Origin: Bryobacteraceae bacterium | GTDB taxonomy: Bacteria > Acidobacteriota > Terriglobia > Bryobacterales > Bryobacteraceae | Length of the DNA stretch: 10,861 nucleotides | Reading direction: 5' to 3' | Assembly (NCBI GenBank): GCA_030044325.1 | Contig: JASHWA010000344.1 | Span: 1 to 10,861 of the forward strand | Shown here: positions 1 to 5,998 of the stretch, one piece after another | Layout: the number at the start of each line of letters is the position of its first letter | Position numbering within the stretch: the first letter of the stretch is position 1 | Notes under the pieces: generated by a model | The model's input: only the letters and a program-made list of their open reading frames with translations | The model's database searches: none | Told to the model about the DNA's origin: nothing | Position numbers and translations under genes: made by a program

Positions 1-140
1 CGCGCCAGCCGTCGCAAAAACCGAGGATCGACACACACAACACCAGACCAACGCAGAGCGACCCCGCGATGGTAACCACTGCCTCGGGCAGTCCGCAATT
101 CTCGAGAGCGCACCCGCGGCCAGAAGCGCGACAGGAGCGA
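1..140. other. Left-edge non-coding stretch with one small hairpin
   Basis: No gene can be supported here. A 6-bp perfect hairpin lies at 78-83/87-92 (ACTGCC, loop TCG, GGCAGT), about 50 nt past the stop of the minus-strand TIGR03435 gene. It could help end that transcript, but no T-run follows it on the minus strand. A short hydrophobic minus-strand reading frame running off the left edge is discussed among the rejected items. Confidence 0.3.
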
Positions 141-1112
141 CTAATTCTCCGTCGGCGCCTTCTCCACGTGGTCCACCACGATGATCTCCGCCGGCGCCTT
201 GCGCGACTCCAGCTTCAACCCCATCCGCTCGAGTGAGGAAAACAACGAACCCGCCGACGGGTCGCTTGCCGCGTCGCCCGGCGCCGCCGAATCCGCTGCG
301 CCCCCGCGGCCCGCAGGCATCGAAACGTTCACCCCCGCCGATCGCGCCGCGCGCATAATCTCATCCATCCCGATTTCAATCGAAACCTGATACTCGCCCT
401 TCAACTCCGTCATGTCCACCACCGGGCGATCCACAAAGCGAGTCAGCGCCTCCACCAGCGCCGTCATGCTCACCTTGTCCATCTCCATATGGATCGCTCC
501 GTTCTCCATGGTAATGTGCGACGTTCCGTTGGGCCCGCTCGCCGACACCCCGCCGCGCCCGTCCTGCTTCACGCTGACCTTGCCTTGCCCCGTATCGACC
601 ACCATCGCGCCCTTGTCCTCTTTGGCCGGCTGATCGGGCGGCGTCGCCGGATCGGGCGGCGCTTCCTTCATCTTCGGCCCTCCCTTGGCGACCACCAGCG
701 CGTAGATCGACTGCTGTCTATTGTCGCGATGGAACGTCAGCTTGAAGCGGTCCGCCAGCAGCGTTTGCAGCATCTCGGGAACCTGGTCTTTGTTTGCGCC
801 CTCCGGGAGCTTGGCGAGAATATCGAACCGCTCCGATTTCATCCAGTCCGGCCCGCTCACCTGGTAAATCTTCACCTTGTACGCCGTCTGAATCAGGTCC
901 GAAATCGACATCGATCCGATATCCACCATCGCGCCGTCCACTTTCATTCCGACGTGCATCTTTCCCGACAGCGCCTGTTCCTGAAGCCCGCGCGCCGGCT
1001 TGATGCTGGCGACTTCGAATGCCGGAGCAGGCGGAGTTGCCGGAGCAGCGGCGGGCTGCTGCGCGCACACAACCAGAGCCGCGGCGCAGAGCGCGAAACA
1101 ATACTTATGCAT
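141..1112 (-). CDS. TIGR03435 family secreted protein
   Basis: The 323-residue product begins with a signal peptide (about residues 1-17, ending VVCA before QQP) and is probably exported. It then shows the family's hallmarks in order: FEVASIKP (32-39), a segment ending LLADRFKLTFHRD, YALVVAKGGPKM, DRPVVDMTELKGEY, and a C-terminus running LKLESRKAPAEIIVVDHVEK. These identify TIGR03435, a family expanded in many copies in Solibacter-like soil acidobacteria; its function is unknown. The middle (about 150-215) is a Pro/Gly-rich linker. The ATG at 1112 is well supported: an AAGGAG Shine-Dalgarno sequence sits 5 nt upstream and overlaps the TAA stop of the preceding gene, so translation is probably coupled. 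It is the last gene of a lysR-led operon. Family assignment is firm; role unknown. Confidence 0.93.
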   Translation of the reverse strand: MHKYCFALCAAALVVCAQQPAAAPATPPAPAFEVASIKPARGLQEQALSGKMHVGMKVDGAMVDIGSMSISDLIQTAYKVKIYQVSGPDWMKSERFDILAKLPEGANKDQVPEMLQTLLADRFKLTFHRDNRQQSIYALVVAKGGPKMKEAPPDPATPPDQPAKEDKGAMVVDTGQGKVSVKQDGRGGVSASGPNGTSHITMENGAIHMEMDKVSMTALVEALTRFVDRPVVDMTELKGEYQVSIEIGMDEIMRAARSAGVNVSMPAGRGGAADSAAPGDAASDPSAGSLFSSLERMGLKLESRKAPAEIIVVDHVEKAPTEN

Positions 1113-1121
1113 GATTTCTCC

Positions 1122-1511
1122 TTAGTGCGGGAGATTGAACGCCAGCCAGACAATCAGTCCCACGGCTCCCGGCAACAGGATCTCCACCCAGTTGCGGCGC
1201 AGGAACATCACCACTTGGGACGCGTATTTCGACTTTTCCGGGCCGCTTTCGCTTTCAGCGGCCGGTTTGGGCGCAAGCGAAGTCGCCAGGCGCGTGCGCA
1301 GGCCCGACGGCATCCCGTGCAGCGCGCGCATGATTTCTTCGCGGCCGCGCCGGTCGGCGATCAGGATGGTCGCGGAATTGAAACTGTTGGTCGATTGCTC
1401 CAGTTCCTTGCGCAGTTGCGGAGGAACATCGTTCACCGAACGGAACACCTGCGTGCGCCCGCCTTTGGCGATAAAAATCGTCGAAGTCTTCACTGTGACG
1501 CGGTTGCTCAC
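1122..1511 (-). CDS. Small predicted tail-anchored membrane protein
   Basis: I do not recognise a family for this 129-residue protein. It has a mixed soluble N-terminal part (1-80), a charged Pro/Glu/Ser linker (80-95), a basic patch (FLRRNW) and a single hydrophobic segment at about 108-126 followed by only a few residues. It has no N-terminal signal peptide. This suggests a C-terminally anchored inner-membrane protein with its bulk in the cytoplasm. The start is GTG at 1511, overlapping the lysR TGA stop as GTGA (1508-1511), a classic coupling arrangement. Its own stop is part of the Shine-Dalgarno region of the TIGR03435 gene 9 nt downstream. Between two certain genes in one operon, it is very likely real. 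It might act with the regulator, but that is inference from position only. Confidence 0.8.
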   Translation of the reverse strand: MSNRVTVKTSTIFIAKGGRTQVFRSVNDVPPQLRKELEQSTNSFNSATILIADRRGREEIMRALHGMPSGLRTRLATSLAPKPAAESESGPEKSKYASQVVMFLRRNWVEILLPGAVGLIVWLAFNLPH

Positions 1512-2461
1512 GCGCGGCCTGCTTTTCCGCCGGCTTTTTCGACCGGCAATCCTTCCGCTTTCGCCGGAACACGCGCCGGATCGCCCGCATGGCTCAACGT
1601 GACATCGATGAAGCCCAGCGCGGCTTTCGAAAGCGCCTTGTCCTTCCTATAGATTAAACCAATCTGGCGCTCCATGGCATCCGGCCCCAGCGAAACGCCC
1701 GCCAGCTTCGCCGACGCGATCTCCTCCCGGCAGTGCGTTCCCGCGACGAAGCCCACCCCCAGCCCCGCCAGCACGAAACGTTTGATCATCTCGGTCGAAT
1801 CGAGCTCCATCGAAATCGCCATCTCGTCTTCCACCGGTTCGAGCCACGCATTCAGCCGCGCCCGCGTGGTTCCGGTCTTGGGCAGCAGCAGCGGATGCCC
1901 GACCAGATCGTGCGGCGTTACGCGGCTTTTCAAGGCAAGCGGATGCGCGGCGGGAACCACCGCCTTCACCTCGTCGGCATGAATGCGCACCGCCTGCACG
2001 CGCTTTTCCTTCACCGGAATCTGCGTGATTCCGAAATCCACCTGGTTGTTCAGCACTGCTTCCACCACGCGCGGTCCGTAGGCGCGGTCCACCTGCACCT
2101 GCACGTTGGGAAACTGCTTCTTGTATTCGAAAAAAACGCGCGGCAGGACGTAGATGCAGTTGGCTTCGCTCGCCGCGATCACCAGCTCCCCGCGCGGCAC
2201 GCGCTCCAGTTCATTGATGGCGATCTGCGCACGCCGCCGCAGATCGAGAATCTGCTCGGCGTGTTCCGCCAGAATCCGGCCCGCCGGAGTCAGCGCGATC
2301 TTGGTTCCCAGCCGGTCGAACAGCGGCGCGTTCAGCTCCTGCTCGAGCTGGCGCACCTGCGCGCTCACCGCCGGCTGCGTCCGGAAACACGTCTGCGCCG
2401 CCTTCGAAAAACTCTTGAGGCGCACAATTTCGAGAAACGTATGGAGCTGATCGAGGTCCAT
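1508..2461 (-). CDS. LysR family transcriptional regulator
   Basis: This is a 317-residue LysR-type regulator of normal length. The N-terminal winged helix-turn-helix is clear: MDLDQLHTFLEIV at the start, SFSKAAQ and QPAVSAQVRQLEQEL as the two HTH helices (about 17-45), then LFDRLG and LTPAGRILAEHAEQIL leading into the linker helix. The effector-binding domain starts near residue 92 (GELVIAASE) and ends around 295; the last 20 or so residues are a Pro/Ala/Lys-rich extension outside the family core. The ligand cannot be told from sequence. The ATG at 2461 fits the family start, although no clear Shine-Dalgarno sequence is visible. It heads the operon with the two genes after it and diverges from the TIGR03790 gene, a layout in which LysR proteins often control the divergent gene. 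That link is an inference. Confidence 0.95.
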   Translation of the reverse strand: MDLDQLHTFLEIVRLKSFSKAAQTCFRTQPAVSAQVRQLEQELNAPLFDRLGTKIALTPAGRILAEHAEQILDLRRRAQIAINELERVPRGELVIAASEANCIYVLPRVFFEYKKQFPNVQVQVDRAYGPRVVEAVLNNQVDFGITQIPVKEKRVQAVRIHADEVKAVVPAAHPLALKSRVTPHDLVGHPLLLPKTGTTRARLNAWLEPVEDEMAISMELDSTEMIKRFVLAGLGVGFVAGTHCREEIASAKLAGVSLGPDAMERQIGLIYRKDKALSKAALGFIDVTLSHAGDPARVPAKAEGLPVEKAGGKAGRA

Positions 2462-2494
2462 GGAAGTGCGCCCGCGCCCGCAGCGGAAGCCTTC

Positions 2495-2500
2495 ATTTTA
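2495..2500 (-). promoter_or_regulatory. Possible -10 element for the lysR operon
   Basis: On the minus strand TAAAAT (5 of 6 to the sigma-70 -10 consensus) lies 33 nt before the lysR ATG. No convincing -35 hexamer is found at 16-18 nt spacing, so the call is weak. The AT-rich stretch 2491-2517 is the only such stretch in the divergent intergenic space and is the natural place for both promoters and for a LysR binding site. Confidence 0.3.
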
Positions 2501-2523
2501 GCAGTGTTTGTTACTATGGGCCA

Positions 2524-3705
2524 TTGACCCGCGCTCTCCAACCCGCGGGGACGGCGGATTTCAATCCGCGCGGCGCTTTAGCGCCGCTCCCGGGGGAACC
2601 CGGGCCCGCCGTCCGGTGCGCCGCCCTCGTGATCCTGCTGGCCGGCCTCGTATCCGCACAAACCGCCGAAAATGTCTTAATCGTCGTGAACGAAAAGTCG
2701 CCGCTGTCGCGCCATGCCGGCGAATATTACGCGCGCCGGCGCGGAATCGCCATCGATCACGTCTGCCGCATCCGCGCGAGCACTGAGGAAACCATTACGC
2801 GCGCCGAGTACGAACGCGACATCGCCGGGCCCGTGGGAGCTTTTCTTCGAAAGGCTTCCTTGACCGAAAAAATTCTCTACATCGTCACTACGGCAGGCGT
2901 TCCCTTGCGCGTCAAAACCATCTCCGGTTCGAACATGACCGTGGACGGCGCCGCCGTCGATAGCGAGCTCGCCCTGCTCTACACCGATATGCACAGCGGC
3001 CGCATGCACCCGCTTCCGGGCTCGGTTCCCAATCCGTTTTTCGGAAGAACCGGTGCGAAATTTTCGCACCCTCAATTCCCCATATACCTGGTGACTCGCC
3101 TGGCCGCCTACGATTTTGAAGGCGTCAAGGGATTGGTCGACCGCGCGCTTGAAGCCGCCAATCGCGGCAAGTTCGTGATCGATTTAAAATCGTCCGACGA
3201 CGCCGAGGGCAACAACTGGCTGCGCGACGCCGCGATTCATCTGCCCGCCGACCGCGAAATCGTGGACCAGTCGTCGAAAGTTCTGTACGGCGAGAAAGAC
3301 GTGATCGGCTACGCCGGCTGGGGTTCGAACGATCCCAACCGCAATCGCCGCTTCCTCGGTTTCCACTGGCTGCCCGGCGCGATCATGACCGAATTCGTTT
3401 CTACCAACGCCCGCACTTTCGCGCGCCCGCCGGAGAAGTGGACGATCAGCGACTGGAACTCGCCCCAATTGTGGTTCGACGGCAGCCCGCAGACCATGAC
3501 CGCGGATTACATTCTCGAAGGCGTCACCGGCGCCTCGGGTCACGTGGACGAGCCGTATCTGGCCATGACCCCGCGCCCCGATCTGCTGCTGCCCGCCTAT
3601 TACAGCGGCCGCAATCTGGCCGAAAGTTATTACCTGGCGATCCGCGCACTGAGCTGGCAGAACGTGGTGATCGGAGACCCCTTGTGTTCGCTGGGCAAGC
3701 CGTAA
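2524..3705 (+). CDS. TIGR03790 family protein, exosortase-associated
   Basis: The product matches TIGR03790, a family of unknown function known to occur mainly in genomes that carry exosortases. Visible landmarks in 393-residue numbering: VLIVVNEKSP (51-60) followed by YYARRRGI; EKILYIVTTAGVPLRV (115-130); DSELALLY; PIYLVTRLAAYDFEGV; IGYAGWGSNDPNRNRRF (261-277); GVTGASGHVDEPY (333-345); and a C-terminal VVIGDPLC (381-388). A hydrophobic run at about 32-44 ending VSA before Q is probably a signal peptide, so it should be exported. The start is uncertain. The reported TTG (2524) has no Shine-Dalgarno sequence, and its first 30 residues are encoded by a structured repeat. The only later early start, GTG at 2629, would leave a signal peptide without a basic N-terminus. 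The gene converges on xrtE with 17 bp between the stops. Confidence 0.88.
   Translation: MTRALQPAGTADFNPRGALAPLPGEPGPAVRCAALVILLAGLVSAQTAENVLIVVNEKSPLSRHAGEYYARRRGIAIDHVCRIRASTEETITRAEYERDIAGPVGAFLRKASLTEKILYIVTTAGVPLRVKTISGSNMTVDGAAVDSELALLYTDMHSGRMHPLPGSVPNPFFGRTGAKFSHPQFPIYLVTRLAAYDFEGVKGLVDRALEAANRGKFVIDLKSSDDAEGNNWLRDAAIHLPADREIVDQSSKVLYGEKDVIGYAGWGSNDPNRNRRFLGFHWLPGAIMTEFVSTNARTFARPPEKWTISDWNSPQLWFDGSPQTMTADYILEGVTGASGHVDEPYLAMTPRPDLLLPAYYSGRNLAESYYLAIRALSWQNVVIGDPLCSLGKP
2549..2614. repeat. Four-way-junction (cloverleaf-like) structured repeat
   Basis: A 66-nt element with nested perfect inverted repeats. The outer stem GGACGGCGG (2549-2557) pairs with CCGCCGTCC (2606-2614). Three hairpins lie inside: CGGATT/AATCCG (2555-2560/2563-2568, sharing 3 nt with the outer stem), GCGGCGC/GCGCCGC with loop TTTA (2570-2576/2581-2587), and CCCGGG/CCCGGG with loop GGAA (2589-2594/2599-2604). 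Almost every base can pair, so this is a designed structure and not chance GC richness. It resembles REP-type or MITE-type mobile repeats of GC-rich bacteria. It lies across the start of the TIGR03790 gene. Confidence 0.7.
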
Positions 3706-3722
3706 CCGCACTCCCCAGGGGT

Positions 3723-5366
3723 CTACCACAGCCCCCAGTTTCCCGTGACCAGCACCCATGCAGCCAGCAGCGCGTTGGTGAAAGCGTGCGCGGCGATCGC
3801 ATCGGCGATGCGGCCCCGGCGCAGCATGGCCACAGCATAGACTATGCCCGCGATGGTGCCCGCGATCCAGCGTTCGCCGTGCATCAGTCCGAAAGCCAGA
3901 GAAGAAACCAGCAACGCAATCCACGAAAAATCGCGCCATGCGACGGATTCGAAATCCGACGAGACCAGCCGGCGCAGCAGGAATCCGCGAAATGCCAGCT
4001 CCTCCGCCATCGGAACGGTGACGATCGCGCCCGCCAGGCGCAGCGCGATCCAGGCCCAGCGCGCTGCCAGGGTCGCGTTCTCGAACGCGGCGGGCGCGGC
4101 TGCCGGCGCGGAGCCGATCCTGTCCAGCGCGATCCATAGCACGAACACCGCCGCACCCGCAGCGAGCGCGGCCGGACTGATCCTGCGCTCCAGATTCCGA
4201 TAGGCCCCGCGAAAATACCACAGCGCCGCGCCCGCGGCGGCGACGCGCAATCCATACAGCCATTCGAAATCCGCAGAGACCGCGCGCGAGACCAGCGCAG
4301 CCGCCAGGATCGCGAGAAACGGCGCCAGGTACGCCGCCACCGCGCCGGAAGCGGCACGCGCGCCGTTCTCCGCAACGCTCGCCTGCGCGCCCGAAGCCGT
4401 GAACCATGCGATCCGCCGCGCGGCCGAGCACATCCCCACCGCGACCATGCTGAACGCGATCCAGCCCCCCTGAGAATGAAATCCGCCCGCCGCGATTCCC
4501 TCCGCCCCCGCGTTGCCGATCAGGATCAGCGCCGCGATGCGCGCGGCGTTCAGCATCCAGATCAGCGCAACGCCCGCCGGGATCAGCGCCAGCGCGTTCG
4601 GAAAGCGGCAGTTGCGGCGCTGGAACCACAGCCACGCACAGGTGACCGCCAGAACCAGCCCCATGCCTTCATAGCCGGAGCATTCCGGCGCGATCTCGAC
4701 ATTGAATTTCGCCGTGCCGATCGTGGCTGTCGCGGGGTCGGTCATCAATCGCGGCAGGAACGGGCGGAGCAGCAGGCTGACTGCCGCGAAAGTCCAGTGC
4801 GTGAGCGGCGTCCACAATTGCCGCGCCCACCCTCCCAGCAAACACGCGCCGAGTCCGGCCGCCGGCGCGAACACCAGCACGTCGCCGAACGCGCGCATTC
4901 GATCGATCCACACCGCGGCCGGAATCAGGGCGCAGGCCGCCAGAACGATCGCCGCGCAACCGGCGGCGATCCAGCCGAGCACTTCCAGGTTCGCCGCCAG
5001 GGCCGAGGAATGCCTTGCGTACAGGATCGAGGAAAACCCGGCGAAAGCCGCCATCGCCGCCGCATGCAGCCCGAGAAGAGCCCACGACACCGGACCGGTC
5101 TCGCCTCGTCTCAGGGAAATGGCGCCCGCGGAAATGGAAACCTGCGATTCGCCCAGAACGAGAAATGCCGCCACCGAAGCGAGCACCAGGCGCAGCGTGA
5201 ACGCTCCCCAGTCATGCACCAGGCCGGCGAGACCGCTCGCGCCGCGCAGCATGTCGCTGTCGAGCCAGATCGAGATTGCGAGCAGTTCGACCGTGAAAAT
5301 CGCCGCGAGCAGCGCCAGCCGGCCGGCGCGCGCAGACAGCACTGGTAAGGGTCCGTGTGAAAACAC
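3723..5366 (-). CDS. xrtE: Exosortase E / CPBP intramembrane protease fusion (VPEID-CTERM system)
   Basis: A polytopic inner-membrane fusion of two enzymes. Numbering is from the GTG at 5366 (547 residues). The N-terminal two thirds is an exosortase, a transpeptidase-like enzyme that cuts C-terminal sorting signals: catalytic Cys229 in PECSGYEG, Arg276 in NAAR and His297 in FHSQGGW, the family's Cys-Arg-His triad in the usual order. The C-terminal part is a CPBP (CAAX-like) protease with its three motifs: EELAFR (455-460), FGLMH (492-496) and HAFTN (527-531). This combination matches exosortase E/protease of the VPEID-CTERM system (TIGR04162). The partner substrate is encoded just upstream at 5571-5735. 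The start is uncertain: GTG codons at 5471, 5366 and 5342 are in frame and none has a good Shine-Dalgarno sequence. I prefer 5366 because the frame from 5471 runs through an inverted repeat. Confidence 0.9.
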   Translation of the reverse strand: MFSHGPLPVLSARAGRLALLAAIFTVELLAISIWLDSDMLRGASGLAGLVHDWGAFTLRLVLASVAAFLVLGESQVSISAGAISLRRGETGPVSWALLGLHAAAMAAFAGFSSILYARHSSALAANLEVLGWIAAGCAAIVLAACALIPAAVWIDRMRAFGDVLVFAPAAGLGACLLGGWARQLWTPLTHWTFAAVSLLLRPFLPRLMTDPATATIGTAKFNVEIAPECSGYEGMGLVLAVTCAWLWFQRRNCRFPNALALIPAGVALIWMLNAARIAALILIGNAGAEGIAAGGFHSQGGWIAFSMVAVGMCSAARRIAWFTASGAQASVAENGARAASGAVAAYLAPFLAILAAALVSRAVSADFEWLYGLRVAAAGAALWYFRGAYRNLERRISPAALAAGAAVFVLWIALDRIGSAPAAAPAAFENATLAARWAWIALRLAGAIVTVPMAEELAFRGFLLRRLVSSDFESVAWRDFSWIALLVSSLAFGLMHGERWIAGTIAGIVYAVAMLRRGRIADAIAAHAFTNALLAAWVLVTGNWGLW

Positions 5367-5482
5367 TGTTTCTAAAAACCGCTCCCTTTGGTCGCGGCTC
5401 GCATCGGGCTGATTCTGGTGACCGCCGGCCCCGAGCCGCGACCGTAGGGAGCGGTTTATAGATAGCTCCACACAAACACTGT
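5361..5482. repeat. Long inverted repeat flanked by 9-bp direct repeats (MITE-like)
   Basis: Two 29-nt arms at 5373-5401 and 5432-5460 are inverted copies with 26 of 29 positions matching, around a 30-nt centre. The arms contain AACCGCTCCCT and GGTCGCGGCTCG. The 9-mer AAACACTGT occurs at 5361-5369 and again at 5474-5482, on either side of the inverted repeat, as a target-site duplication would. The spacing is uneven (3 nt on the left, 13 nt on the right), so the boundaries are uncertain. There is no room for a transposase, so the element would be non-autonomous. It lies directly upstream of xrtE. Confidence 0.6.
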
Positions 5483-5502
5483 GCAGCAGCTGGAGGGAGT
5501 CA

Positions 5503-5547
5503 CAGCAGGGAAGAAACAGCCCGGCCGCGAACCGGGGCGTCCGGGCT
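5503..5547 (-). terminator. Rho-independent-type terminator after the VPEID-CTERM gene
   Basis: Read on the minus strand, AGCCCGG (5547-5541) pairs with CCGGGCT (5524-5518). The stem extends by CGC/GCG after one mismatch, and GTTTCTT follows. It lies 24 nt past the VPEID-CTERM stop and before xrtE. It could separate a strongly expressed substrate from a weakly expressed enzyme by partial read-through. The T-run is interrupted, so the call is moderate. Confidence 0.5.
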
Positions 5548-5570
5548 CTCTCGCAAAGACAGGCTTGGGT

Positions 5571-5735
5571 CTAGCGCCGCCGGCTACGAATAATCAGCAG
5601 CGCGCCCGTGACCAGCGCCAGCGCATTCGCGCCGGTTGCCGCATCGATCTCCGGGGTGGCTAGGGCAAAACAGCTTGCGCTGGCGCCGGCCACCAGGAGC
5701 GCAATCCCGGCTATCTTCAGGGCAGTCGTTCTCAT
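5571..5735 (-). CDS. VPEID-CTERM sorting-signal protein, putative exosortase E substrate
   Basis: A 54-residue protein. The start is ATG at 5735, with GGAGGA 8 nt upstream; an in-frame ATG ten codons earlier lacks this site. The N-terminus is a signal peptide (MRTTALKIAG, then a hydrophobic run to residue 18), with an ALA motif at 24-26. The sorting signal follows at once: TPEID (27-31), a transmembrane segment (about 36-49) and a basic tail RSRRR. This is the three-part layout of a C-terminal exosortase signal, and the TPEID core places it in the VPEID-CTERM group (TIGR04161) with Thr for Val. The exosortase E gene downstream on the same strand confirms the pairing. The remaining passenger is nearly nil. 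Residues 19-22 (SASC) faintly resemble a lipobox, but lack Leu/Val/Ile at -3. Biological role unknown. Confidence 0.88.
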   Translation of the reverse strand: MRTTALKIAGIALLVAGASASCFALATPEIDAATGANALALVTGALLIIRSRRR

Positions 5736-5761
5736 TCTGCAATTCCTCCGTTTAATTGAAT

Positions 5762-5805
5762 CCACGACACGTGGCAGTATGCGTGGTGCGGGGTAATCTT
5801 GTCAA
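5762..5805 (-). promoter_or_regulatory. Sigma-70-type promoter for the VPEID-CTERM gene, with inverted repeat at the start site
   Basis: On the minus strand a perfect -35 TTGACA (5805-5800) is followed after 18 nt by CATACT (5781-5776; 4 of 6 to the -10 consensus). The start of transcription would fall near 5769. That point is inside the perfect inverted repeat CCACG-ACA-CGTGG (5762-5774), a possible operator. A second small inverted repeat, TTTGT-GGGG-ACAAA (5813-5826), lies just upstream of the -35. The leader would be about 34 nt and contains the GGAGGA ribosome site. Confidence 0.55.
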
Positions 5806-5915
5806 TGGAACTTTTGTGGGGACAAATGAGAGCTAAGTCCTAGAACGGCCAGCGTATCGGCGTGGAAAAAGCACCTTGGGAGCCGCAATCAGGGCTCTAA
5901 GTCGTTGAGCGCGCG

Positions 5916-5927
5916 ACGTTGCAACGT
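5916..5927. promoter_or_regulatory. Perfect 12-bp palindrome, candidate operator
   Basis: ACGTTGCAACGT reads the same on both strands. It lies in the 263-bp divergent space between the VPEID-CTERM gene and the NHL gene, about 70 bp before the NHL start. A dimeric repressor site is one reading; no specific regulator can be named. Confidence 0.35.
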
Positions 5928-5944
5928 TAGGTGCCTGTATCAGC

Positions 5945-5973
5945 TTGTGCGGCACGATCGCCGCGCGTAGACT
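5945..5973 (+). promoter_or_regulatory. Weak candidate promoter for the NHL/TIGR03437 gene
   Basis: TTGTGC (5945-5950) and TAGACT (5968-5973; 4 of 6 to the -10 consensus) are 17 nt apart and would start a transcript about 20 nt before the ATG at 5999. The -35 match is poor. Confidence 0.28.
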
Positions 5974-5998
5974 GCTCCTAAGGAAGTCAAAGAGGTAC

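Noticed and set aside
1..79. Possible start of a minus-strand membrane protein running off the left edge (GTG at 79, hydrophobic stretch VGLVLCVSILGF)
   Set aside because: Only 26 codons are visible, the possible ribosome site is 2 nt from the start, and a hairpin overlaps the start. It cannot be separated from chance without the neighbouring sequence.
3184..4635. Long minus-strand open frame (483 codons) antisense to the TIGR03790 gene and out of frame with xrtE
   Set aside because: The translation is Arg/Gly-rich low-complexity sequence, it is not in the xrtE frame, and it overlaps two well-supported genes. It is a GC-driven shadow.
4476..5348. Plus-strand open frame of 290 codons opposite xrtE
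   Set aside because: Extremely rich in Arg, Gln and Pro with no domain features; it is the antisense of a membrane protein gene.
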